Origin: Streptomyces goshikiensis
GTDB taxonomy: Bacteria > Actinomycetota > Actinomycetes > Streptomycetales > Streptomycetaceae
Length of the DNA: 64,000 nucleotides
Direction of reading: 5' to 3'
Assembly (NCBI RefSeq): GCF_014650555.1
Contig: NZ_BMVE01000021.1
Span: 1-64,000, forward strand
The notes under the pieces were generated by a model that searched no databases, had not been told where the DNA came from, and saw nothing but the letters and a program-made list of their open reading frames with translations. Within the stretch, counting starts at the first letter, position 1. Every line of letters begins with the position of its first letter. Below are positions 7,950 to 15,188 of the stretch, in pieces. Position numbers and translations under genes: made by a program.

Positions 7950-8404
7950 GAGGTCTCCCTGCGGTGTGTGGCGGGTGGCGGGTGGTGCGTTGGGTTCCGC
8001 CGTGCCTGGTGGTTACCCAGTGGGCAGCCGACCTAGCCTCGGGGACAGGGGCTGCGAGGGAGCTGATGGCCCGTCCACGAAGAGGTCGCCACCACGCTGG
8101 GCGGCATCGAGCCAGGAGCGCCGCCTCTCCTACTGCGCGCGCAGTCACTCGGGAGGTGCGCGGCGACGAGCCCGGCGGCCTCCTGAGGTGTGGCCGCCTC
8201 CAGGTGCCCGCGGACGGAAGCGGACAAGGCCAGTTGCGTCCAGGTGTCTGCCCTTCCACCCCACCTGACCAGCGGAGAGAGTGGTTCTTGTCCGCAGGGA
8301 GAACTGCCCGGCGGACGAGGAACCGGGCGGCCCCGATGTGGGGCGCAGGCCGGCTGAGGACAAGCCAAGGACACCAACCGCACGTCAGGAAAGGGCACGC
8401 GTTC
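7950..8404. other. Intergenic stretch without a supported gene
   Basis: This holds the 5' region of the methyltransferase gene and about 400 further bases. A minus-strand open stretch around 8120-8260 (LALSASVRGHLEAATPQ and onwards) has natural-looking composition but no start and no recognisable family. I see no RNA gene or repeat here. Confidence 0.4.
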
Positions 8405-8518
8405 ATGTCTCGCATCCGTCTCGCCCACGCCCGCGCCGCCATCCCGGCCCCGGCCGCCTCGGCGGTGCCCATCGGGGCTCCTGTCATCGCCGCCGAGGAC
8501 ACCACGCGCTGGTCCTGA
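8405..8518 (+). CDS. Putative 37-residue peptide with signal-like segment
   Basis: ATG 8405 is preceded by CAGGAAAGGG. The product begins MSRIRLAHARAAIPAPAASA and continues VPIGAPVIAAEDTTRWS before TGA. The basic start, Ala-rich middle and AEDTTRW end resemble very short secreted peptides seen in Streptomyces, where an Ala-rich leader is followed by a DTTW end. It is too short to assign by sequence and could be chance. The bases 8519-8820 after it hold only the upstream region of the peptidase gene. Confidence 0.35.
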   Translation: MSRIRLAHARAAIPAPAASAVPIGAPVIAAEDTTRWS

Positions 8519-8820
8519 ACAAACCACGGCACCGCCACCCGGGCGGCCTCGGCAGGACGCCGGCCCCGCACACCGTGACCTCCGCGCCCAGCGGCGCGCC
8601 ACGACCCGCCTGACCGGCGGGGCGGTCCCACCCGGCTCCACGAGGCCGGCCCTGTCACAGCACTGGTTCGCACCGCCCCAAGGCCCCACCGTCCGACCGC
8701 TGTTCCTGCAGGGCAGCCGTCCACGCGAGCCGATCCACCGCACGCCCCTGCCCGGACCATCACCGGCATGCGGCCTGCCGCCCCTGACCTTCCCGTCGCA
8801 GACTCCCAAGGAACTCCGCC

Positions 8821-10125
8821 ATGCCCAAGCGCACCCTTCCCTTCGCCACCGTTGCCGCGGCTGCCGCCGTCGTCGCCTCCGTGGTCTGTCTTCCGACCGC
8901 ACAGGCCGCCGGCCGGCCCGACTTCCAGCTGCCCGCCCCGTGCGGCGAGACCTGGGGCGCCAGCACGTACCCGAAGCACCAACCGGCCTACTCGGTGGAC
9001 CTGAACTACTACCCGGAGGACACCGGCCGTCCGGTCGTGGCGAGCGCGGCGGGCACCGTGACCGTCGCGGACTCAGCCGGAGGCTGGGCGGGCACGCACG
9101 TCCGCATAGACCACGGCGGTGGCTGGACCACCCACTACGCCCACCTGTCCAGCACGGCGGTGACCCCCGGCGCCACCGTCGCAGCGGGCCAGATGATCGG
9201 CCGGGTCGGCAACACCGGGAACTCCACGGGCTCGCACCTGCACTTCGAGCAGACGCTGAACGGCGTCGGGCAGCCCGCGGTCTTCGACGGGACGGCGTAC
9301 TCCTATTCCGACCGCAACATCACCAGCAACAACTGCGGTTCCCCCGAGCCCGCTTCGCCCGCCCCCGTCTCCTCGGTCGGCGACCTGACCGGCGACGGCA
9401 AGCCCGACCTGCTGGCCCGTGCGAGCACCGGGGCCAAGACCCTGTGGCTCTACCCGGGGCTGGGCAACGGCAAGTTCGGCGACCGGATCGACAACGGTGG
9501 ATGGGGATCCATCAACCAGGTGTCCGGCGTGGGTGACATCACCGGCGACGGCCGATCCGACGTCCTCGCCGTGGAGAAGTCCTCCGGCAAGTTGTGGGTG
9601 TACCCCGGGCAGACCGACGGCCACCTGGGCGCCCGTGTCGACAACGGGGTCGGCTGGAACAGCATGCGCATCTCCGGTGCGCAGGACCTGAACGGCGACG
9701 GCAAGGGCGACCTGCTGGCGATGGAGACCGAGACCGGGAACCTGTACCTCTATCCGGGCCTGTCCAACGGCCACTTCGGTGAGCGCGTCCAGATCGGAAC
9801 CAACTGGGACTCGATGAGCGTGGCCGTCGGCGCGGGCGACCTGACCGGCGACGGGCGCAACGACGTCGTGGCGGTCGAGGAGGAATCCGGGAAGCTCCTG
9901 GTCTATCCGGGCCTGGGCGACGGGAAGCTCGGAGCGCGCATCGAGGCGGGCACCGGCTGGGGCGTGATGTCCAGCGTCAGCGGGTCCGGCGACTACACGG
10001 GGGACGGCAAGAACGACATCGTGGCCCGCCAGAACGACGGAAGGCTGTACGTCTACCCGGGCACCGGAGACGGCAAGTTCGGCCCCCGTATCGACAACGG
10101 TGCCGGCTGGAACTTCGACAACTGA
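8821..10125 (+). CDS. Secreted M23 metallopeptidase with FG-GAP repeats
   Basis: A 434-residue protein with a Sec signal peptide (residues 1-29, ending TAQA). Residues about 40-165 are an M23 (lysostaphin/LytM) peptidase: H53 and D60 in KHQPAYSVD, HYAHLS with H105 and H108, and the hallmark GSHLHFEQ with H139 and H141. Zinc would be held by H53, D60 and H141. Residues 180-434 are five tandem FG-GAP/VCBS-type units of about 50 residues, each with a D-x-x-G-D-G-x-x-D calcium-binding turn and a LYPG strand, forming a propeller-like binding module. It probably cuts peptidoglycan cross-links outside the cell. Confidence 0.92.
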   Translation: MPKRTLPFATVAAAAAVVASVVCLPTAQAAGRPDFQLPAPCGETWGASTYPKHQPAYSVDLNYYPEDTGRPVVASAAGTVTVADSAGGWAGTHVRIDHGGGWTTHYAHLSSTAVTPGATVAAGQMIGRVGNTGNSTGSHLHFEQTLNGVGQPAVFDGTAYSYSDRNITSNNCGSPEPASPAPVSSVGDLTGDGKPDLLARASTGAKTLWLYPGLGNGKFGDRIDNGGWGSINQVSGVGDITGDGRSDVLAVEKSSGKLWVYPGQTDGHLGARVDNGVGWNSMRISGAQDLNGDGKGDLLAMETETGNLYLYPGLSNGHFGERVQIGTNWDSMSVAVGAGDLTGDGRNDVVAVEEESGKLLVYPGLGDGKLGARIEAGTGWGVMSSVSGSGDYTGDGKNDIVARQNDGRLYVYPGTGDGKFGPRIDNGAGWNFDN

Positions 10126-10130
10126 CTCCC

Positions 10131-10166
10131 GCTCGCCCCCGGTCCGTGACGTGACCGGGGGCGAGC
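10131..10166. terminator. Hairpin terminator of the M23 peptidase gene
   Basis: GCTCGCCCCCGGT pairs exactly with ACCGGGGGCGAGC across a 10-base loop, starting five bases after the peptidase stop codon. It is followed by short repeats of an ACCGGCGA-type unit at about 10177-10215. Confidence 0.85.
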
Positions 10167-10337
10167 CCCCCTCCACCGGCGAACCGGCGAACCGGCGCAC
10201 CGGCACACCGGCGGAACCGAGCGTCTTGCGATCCGCACAGTGGCTCTTTGGGTGCGGCCTGATCGCGTCCTTGTGGGGGCGGCCGGGGGACAGGAGGATC
10301 CCTTCGACCGGACAGACGCGACGGAGAGGTGGCAGTG

Positions 10338-11138
10338 ATGGGGTTGTGGGGGGTTCTCGGGAGAGCCGGGCTCGTGGTGGCCCTGGCCGGGGCCGGGCTG
10401 GCCGCGGGCGGGGCGGCCGAAGCGGGGTCCGTTGCTCCGCAGTTGGTGGTGAAGCGGACCAGTGGGCTGCTCGACGGGGACATAACGCAGTTCTCGGTCA
10501 AGGGCGGGCCGCCCAAGGCGTACGTGTGGGTCGAGGTGTGCGCCCCGGACACGGTGGCGGCGGCCTGTGACGAGGACACCGGGCGACAGTTCCGCGTACT
10601 GCCGGACGGCACCTTGCCGCTGTCGCCGAAGAAGCTCTACGCGCAACTCGCCACCGGCGCGGGCACCTTCGACTGCCGTACCGCCACCGCGGCGCACCCG
10701 TGCCGGCTGGCCCTGACGGACAACACCGGCGCCGTCCTCGACACCGTCCCGCTGCGCTTCCAGCCGCGCGGTGCGCTGGAAGCGGCTCCCACCGTACGGG
10801 TGGATCCGTCCGAGGAACTGGTGGACGGTCAGTCCGTGCACGTCACCGGGCGCGGATACGAGCCGCAGTACCACCCGGTGGTCCTGGAGTGCGTCGCGGG
10901 CTCCACGGAGGCCACCGGCTGCCGCTCCCGGAGCCGCCCGCCCGCCACCACCGACAAGGGGTGGCTGGACGAGACGGTCGAGCTGTCGGCGACCTTCACC
11001 ACCGGCGACGGGCGCGCGGTCGACTGCCGCGTCGCGCCGGGCTGCGAGGTGGTCGTGCTCGGGACGCGGGTCCGCGGCCCGCACTCGGTGTCCCACCCCC
11101 TCCACTTCGCTCCGGCGGCCGCCAAGGCCAACGGCTGA
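10338..11138 (+). CDS. Secreted protein with two neocarzinostatin-like domains
   Basis: A 266-residue protein. ATG 10338 is favoured over an upstream GTG because GGAGAGG ends eight bases before it. Residues 1-32 form a signal peptide. The mature part holds two similar Ig-like halves (about 35-140 and 150-262). The second is close in pattern to the neocarzinostatin/macromomycin family: VDPSEELVDGQSVHVTGRGY, then VLECV, then TFTTGDGRAVDC and GCEVVVLGTRV, with cysteine pairs at family positions. Enediyne apoproteins hold a chromophore, but no enediyne synthase genes are nearby, so this is more likely a stand-alone secreted binding protein of the same fold. Confidence 0.75.
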   Translation: MGLWGVLGRAGLVVALAGAGLAAGGAAEAGSVAPQLVVKRTSGLLDGDITQFSVKGGPPKAYVWVEVCAPDTVAAACDEDTGRQFRVLPDGTLPLSPKKLYAQLATGAGTFDCRTATAAHPCRLALTDNTGAVLDTVPLRFQPRGALEAAPTVRVDPSEELVDGQSVHVTGRGYEPQYHPVVLECVAGSTEATGCRSRSRPPATTDKGWLDETVELSATFTTGDGRAVDCRVAPGCEVVVLGTRVRGPHSVSHPLHFAPAAAKANG

Positions 11139-11149
11139 CGGTCCCCGGC

Positions 11150-11195
11150 GACGGCCCGGCCCCCGCGAGCACCGGCTTGCGGGGGCCGGGCCGTC
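11150..11195. terminator. Hairpin terminator
   Basis: GACGGCCCGGCCCCCGC pairs exactly with GCGGGGGCCGGGCCGTC across a 12-base loop, just after the neocarzinostatin-like gene. Confidence 0.85.
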
Positions 11196-11325
11196 GAGTT
11201 TCGACGCCGCCGGACTCGTCGTCGCACCGAATCGGGGGTCGACCGGTTCATGTCCGGGGCTACCCGCCGATTTCTTAGCATCAGAGGCCAACTATTCGCC
11301 CGGCCGTCACCATCGCGACTACAAA

Positions 11326-11410
11326 GGATCGGACCGATCCGAACCCTGCGATGGGATGATGTCGAAGGCGGTGGCTGCGCATGCGTGAATACAGCAGGAT
11401 CGAACCGATC
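11326..11410. promoter_or_regulatory. Two operator-like inverted repeats before the RIP gene
   Basis: GGATCGGACCGATCC (11326-11340) and GGATCGAACCGATC (11397-11410) are near-identical palindromes with a three-base centre, 71 bases apart, in the 5' region of the gene at 11458. Their symmetry and repetition suggest a dimeric regulator. No candidate regulator is adjacent. Confidence 0.5.
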
Positions 11411-11457
11411 GCCGTGAGATTACTGCAAGGAAGGTCGTTTTACGGAGGCTTCTCCTG

Positions 11458-12051
11458 ATGGGGGCGGCCATGCTGAATCCGGTGTCTTTTTCCCCCGTGC
11501 ACGCATCCGCGGACGACTACCAGCTGCTGACGGCGACCATCCGGTCGAGAGCAGAGGATGCCCAGGGCTTTTTCGGCGGGGAATCTCGACAGCCGGGGGA
11601 AATGGCCTACCTCCCCCTGCAAGTCCAGGTGCGGGATCTGTCCATCGAGCTCTACATCGAGCTCCGCCTCCAGGACGCGGGAATGCGTATCGTCGGATTT
11701 CGCAACGCCTTCGAGAGCGGAGAGGCCCCGTCGGAAGAGTGCGTCCGCCACGTGCAGGACTCCATCGCGCCACCGGGGATCCGCCGAACCGAAGTCCTGC
11801 CGTTCGGCGGAAGCCGCTCCGACCTGGAATCAGCAGCCGCCGTGCGGCGCTTGGGGATCTTCCTGGGGCGCCGGCCTCTGGGCATCGCGGTCACCTGGCT
11901 GCACCGCAACCGCGATCCGAAGTGCACCGCACACGGAATGCTCGTGCTCTCGGAAATGATTTGCGAGGCCGCCCGATATCCCGCCCTGGCCGATGTGATG
12001 TCGCGCATCTGGATGACCGGCGGTCGACTGGAGACTGCGGCAGCCGCCTGA
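11458..12051 (+). CDS. Ribosome-inactivating protein (RIP) family homologue
   Basis: A 197-residue protein with GGAGG nine bases before ATG 11458 and no signal peptide. It follows the order of the RIP rRNA N-glycosidase fold: IELYIELRLQDAGMRIVGFR (63-82), then VLPFGGSRSDLESAA (113-127, matching ricin's FGGNYDRLEQ block), then SEMICEAARYPALADVM (165-181, the signature with catalytic E170 and R173), then W185. Active RIPs remove one adenine from the sarcin-ricin loop. The two stacking tyrosines (ricin Tyr80 and Tyr123) align with R77 and R120 here, so activity or specificity may be changed. Two inverted repeats upstream and a hairpin downstream make it a single-gene unit. Confidence 0.75.
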   Translation: MGAAMLNPVSFSPVHASADDYQLLTATIRSRAEDAQGFFGGESRQPGEMAYLPLQVQVRDLSIELYIELRLQDAGMRIVGFRNAFESGEAPSEECVRHVQDSIAPPGIRRTEVLPFGGSRSDLESAAAVRRLGIFLGRRPLGIAVTWLHRNRDPKCTAHGMLVLSEMICEAARYPALADVMSRIWMTGGRLETAAAA

Positions 12052-12201
12052 AAATTCTTCCCCGGGCGCCAATCGACAGGAAGGTTCCGTTCCCGGGGGT
12101 CCACGGACCAGGACCGAATGCGATGTCCAAGCGCACCGGTCATCGAAATCGCATCACGAACGGAAGGCGGCCCTGATACGGAACTGACGACTCGTTGAGG
12201 C

Positions 12202-12236
12202 AGCGGCCGCCCCCAGGGATGAGGTGGGCGGCCGCT
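12202..12236. terminator. Hairpin terminator
   Basis: AGCGGCCGCCC pairs exactly with GGGCGGCCGCT across a 13-base loop, about 150 bases after the RIP homologue. The rest of the 12052-12462 gap holds no gene I can support. Confidence 0.75.
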
Positions 12237-12462
12237 CGCCGTTTCCCGGGAGAGGGCCATCTCGACCTCCACCGGACGCAGGGCGTTTGTACTCCCATGT
12301 GACCGGCCGATGTCGCTCCTCGATCGGGCGATGTGCCGGGCCCAGGCGTCTCGAATTCGGCCGTGCGGCGTTACACGACTGGAGCTTGATCAAAGTGTCG
12401 GCATCCGGTCGGGGCGCGACCAGCGTGCGACCGGGGTGCCGGCGGCCGGCAAGGGAGCTTGA

Positions 12463-13416
12463 ATGTCAGACCTCATCGAGACGCACAGCGGCCGCGCGAG
12501 ACTCGCCGCGCGCTGCCGAGGCGTATGCGAGGCGCCCGTGTTTTCGGTGGCCGTCATCTCGGTGATCCTCCTCAATGCCGTACTGCTGGGTGTCGAGACC
12601 TACAGCGGACTCTCGCTCGCGTACGCCGTCCCCCTGCATGCGGCCGAACGGTTCTGCGTCGCGGCCTTCAGCGTGGAGATGCTGATCCGCCTCGGCGCGC
12701 ACGCCGACCGGCCGAAGGCCTTCTTCCGTGATCCGTGGAACGTGTTCGACCTGCTGGTGGTCTCTTCGGCCTTCATCCCGCTCCTGAGGGAGAACGCCAC
12801 CCTGCTACGGCTGCTGCGCCTGGCGCGCGTCCTGCGCACCGCGCGGTTCATGCCGCAGCTGCGGGTCCTGCTCGTCGCCGTCGGCCGATCCCTGCCCGGA
12901 ACGGTCAGTTTCCTGTTCGTCGGCGCCCTGATCCTCTACGTGTACGCGGTGATCGGCTGGATCTCCTTCGCCGACCACGACCCGGCGCACTACGGCTCCC
13001 TCGGCCGGGCCGGACTGACCCTGTTCCTGCTGATGACGCTGGAAGGATTGGGCGACGCCGTCCATGCCGGACTCGCGGTCTCCCCGTTCAGCATCATCTA
13101 CTACGCCTCCTACGTGCTCCTCGCCTCCTTCGTCCTGGTCAACGTACTGATCGGCGTCGTCCTCAACGCTCTGGAGGAGGCGCGCGAGATGGAGAAGGAA
13201 GCCCATCGGGCCGAGCGGGCCGCTCCGGATGCCCGGCCGGCCGCCCCGGACCCGGGGCGGGTCGCGACGCAGGACGCCGACGACCTCCTCCTGAGGATCG
13301 CGGCGGTGCGCAGCGCCCTCGACGACATGGAGGCCCGGCTCGCCCCCGCGAGCGCGGCACCGCCCGTCACGACCGAGCCGGCTCCGGCCGGGGCGGTGTC
13401 GGCGGGTGCGAGGTAA
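12463..13416 (+). CDS. Voltage-gated cation channel (NaChBac-like ion transporter)
   Basis: A 317-residue single-domain six-helix channel, homologous to bacterial sodium channels and acting as a tetramer in the cytoplasmic membrane. S1 is near 27-46. S4 (about 112-135) has arginines at every third position (R116, R119, R122, R125, R128), the voltage sensor. S5 is near 145-168. The pore loop TLFLLMTLEGLGDAV (186-200) holds the filter TLEGLGD, where NaChBac has TLESWAS, so E194 is kept but the SW pair is not. After S6 a charged coiled coil (EEAREMEKEAHRAERA) and a disordered Pro/Ala tail follow. Selectivity for sodium is therefore uncertain. Confidence 0.88.
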   Translation: MSDLIETHSGRARLAARCRGVCEAPVFSVAVISVILLNAVLLGVETYSGLSLAYAVPLHAAERFCVAAFSVEMLIRLGAHADRPKAFFRDPWNVFDLLVVSSAFIPLLRENATLLRLLRLARVLRTARFMPQLRVLLVAVGRSLPGTVSFLFVGALILYVYAVIGWISFADHDPAHYGSLGRAGLTLFLLMTLEGLGDAVHAGLAVSPFSIIYYASYVLLASFVLVNVLIGVVLNALEEAREMEKEAHRAERAAPDARPAAPDPGRVATQDADDLLLRIAAVRSALDDMEARLAPASAAPPVTTEPAPAGAVSAGAR

Positions 13417-13589
13417 GCGCACGACGGCGCCCGGCGACAGCCGCAGCAGTGACCCACGGGTGGGCGGGCGCACCCGGCGGATCAGCGGGCGGCACCACTG
13501 CGGCCTAAAATGAGCCCGAAGGACAAATGAGGCATGTCCGGCGGCTTCGAGGTGCCCCCGCGGGCCGCTCGGCTGGCCCAGGAGGCGTG

Positions 13590-14201
13590 ATGACCCGTGA
13601 CGTAGCAGCGCAGTACGCGGACACCGACCCAGAGGACGTACTCAACAAGCTCGGAAGCTCATGGCGCTGGGGCCTCGGCCTCGGCCTCGTGACCCTGATC
13701 CCAGGCATCCTGATCCTCGTATGGCCCGACGAGACGCTGCACATCCTGGCCGTGATCATCGGCCTGCAACTCCTGGTGGCGGGCGGCTTCGGCTTCGTCA
13801 GGGCCTTCTCGCACAGCAGCGACCGCGGCGGCAGCAGGCTGGCGGGCGTCCTCATCGCCGTGCTCGCGTTCCTGGCCGGCGTGCTGGTGCTGCGCCACCC
13901 CATGCAGACGATCGGAGCGCTGTCCCTGATCGTCGGAGTCTTCTGGCTGCTGACCGGAGTGCTCACGGCGTACGTCTCGATCGCCGACCGCGCGCTCGTG
14001 CATCGAGGCCTGCACTTCGGCCTGGGCGTCCTCGGCGCCGTCGCCGGAATCATCGTGCTCTGCTTCCCGGTCGACTCCGCCGTGGCCCTGACGCGGCTGT
14101 TGGGACTGTGGCTCGTCCTGCTCGGCGTGTTCGAAGTGGTGATGGCCTTCGCGCTGCGCTCCGCCACCCGCCGGGTCACCGCCGCGCCGCCCCCGGAGTG
14201 A
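13590..14201 (+). CDS. HdeD-like DUF308 membrane protein
   Basis: A 203-residue protein; ATG 13590 follows CAGGAGG closely. Six membrane helices come in pairs (WRWGLGLGLVTLIPGILILV, then HILAVIIGLQLLVAGGFGFV, LAGVLIAVLAFLAGVLVLRH, IGALSLIVGVFWLLTGVLTA and two more), the internal-repeat layout of DUF308/HdeD proteins. HdeD is linked to acid resistance in E. coli, but in Streptomyces the role is unproven. It follows the ion channel gene by 170 bases on the same strand, so co-expression is possible but not shown. Confidence 0.85.
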   Translation: MTRDVAAQYADTDPEDVLNKLGSSWRWGLGLGLVTLIPGILILVWPDETLHILAVIIGLQLLVAGGFGFVRAFSHSSDRGGSRLAGVLIAVLAFLAGVLVLRHPMQTIGALSLIVGVFWLLTGVLTAYVSIADRALVHRGLHFGLGVLGAVAGIIVLCFPVDSAVALTRLLGLWLVLLGVFEVVMAFALRSATRRVTAAPPPE

Positions 14202-14260
14202 GCGCGGCCGGGGCGCGGCCTCGACGTGTTGGTGACCCGAGCCCCTAGAAGCCCGAGCCC

Positions 14261-15037
14261 CTAGAAGGCCGAGTGGCTGAACCAGTGGGCGAGCAGGCTC
14301 GTGTCGCCGAGCAGCTGGAAGGCGTCGCTCCGGTGGTCCAGGCGCCCGTAGAGGAGCAACAGGAGGTCGGCGGCGGTTCCCCGGACCGTGGCGTCCGCCG
14401 GGCGGGGCTCGCAGTGGTCGGCCGCCTCGGCCACCAGGGCGAAGCCGTCGGGGAGCAGCTCGACCAGCCAGTCGCCGTCCGCGTCCGCGTCCGTGCAGCT
14501 GAAGCGAACGGTCCGGTCGGGGGCGCGCAGCTGGGCGGTCAGCGGTGCGAACGAGGCGGCATGCGGAAGGTTGGTGAGGAACTCGTCGATGCCGTCGACC
14601 GCCAGTGCGCGGTCGATCCGAGGGGACAGCCCGAGTGCGAGTTGGGCGTCGACCCGGTGGACGAGGGTCTCGAAGAGCATGCGCCGGACCCAGAACCGGG
14701 CGTGTTGGTCGACTCCCCAGGCCCACATCGGTGCGTCCAGGTCGGTGGCGGCGAACACCTCTGCGGCCTCCGCTGCGCTCATGGCCAGCCAGTCCGGGAG
14801 GGCGTCGGTGTGCTCCGGCAGCCGCAGGTCCACGACACGGCTGGTCGGCGGGTGCTGGATGCGCTGGCGGAGCAGCTCGGTGAACCAGCGGTGCACGCTG
14901 CCGACGTGCCGTGTGAGGTCCGCGAGAGACCAGCCGGGGCAGGTCGGCACCGGGGTGGAGAGATCGGCCGCCGTGACCGTGGCGACGAATTCGGCCGTCT
15001 CGGCCGCGACGGCCGCTCCGTGCTGGGCGGGGTTCAT
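14261..15037 (-). CDS. Mycothiol-dependent maleylpyruvate isomerase family enzyme
   Basis: A 258-residue protein with the DinB-like helical bundle of the maleylpyruvate isomerase/mycothiol family. The N-terminal PTCPGWSLADLTRHVGSVHR carries H44; the helix FETLVHRVDAQ supplies E123 and H127, giving the H, E, x3, H metal set known for this family. A C-terminal sterol-carrier-like segment (RFSCTD, then GTAADLLLLLYGR) is also typical. Such enzymes transfer or isomerise using mycothiol, the actinomycete thiol; the substrate is unknown. The stop codon falls in a 16-base tandem duplication. It lies downstream of the MFS gene on the same strand, 151 AT-richer bases apart. Confidence 0.85.
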   Translation of the reverse strand: MNPAQHGAAVAAETAEFVATVTAADLSTPVPTCPGWSLADLTRHVGSVHRWFTELLRQRIQHPPTSRVVDLRLPEHTDALPDWLAMSAAEAAEVFAATDLDAPMWAWGVDQHARFWVRRMLFETLVHRVDAQLALGLSPRIDRALAVDGIDEFLTNLPHAASFAPLTAQLRAPDRTVRFSCTDADADGDWLVELLPDGFALVAEAADHCEPRPADATVRGTAADLLLLLYGRLDHRSDAFQLLGDTSLLAHWFSHSAF

Positions 15038-15188
15038 TGGATGTGCCCTTCCTCCGGTGATGCCGTCTCGGGCCGCACGGATACTTCATGGTGTAGATGG
15101 TTTATGTCATCAAGCATTTGAAGTTAATTCGCACGCGCCGAGGATGTCAACTCGCCGGCGCCGGAGTGGACCCCTCCCGGCGCGGCCC

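Noticed and set aside
10338..11138. An enediyne biosynthetic cluster, suggested by the neocarzinostatin-like protein
   Set aside because: No enediyne PKS, tailoring or chromophore genes occur anywhere in the window; neighbours are a peptidase and a RIP homologue.
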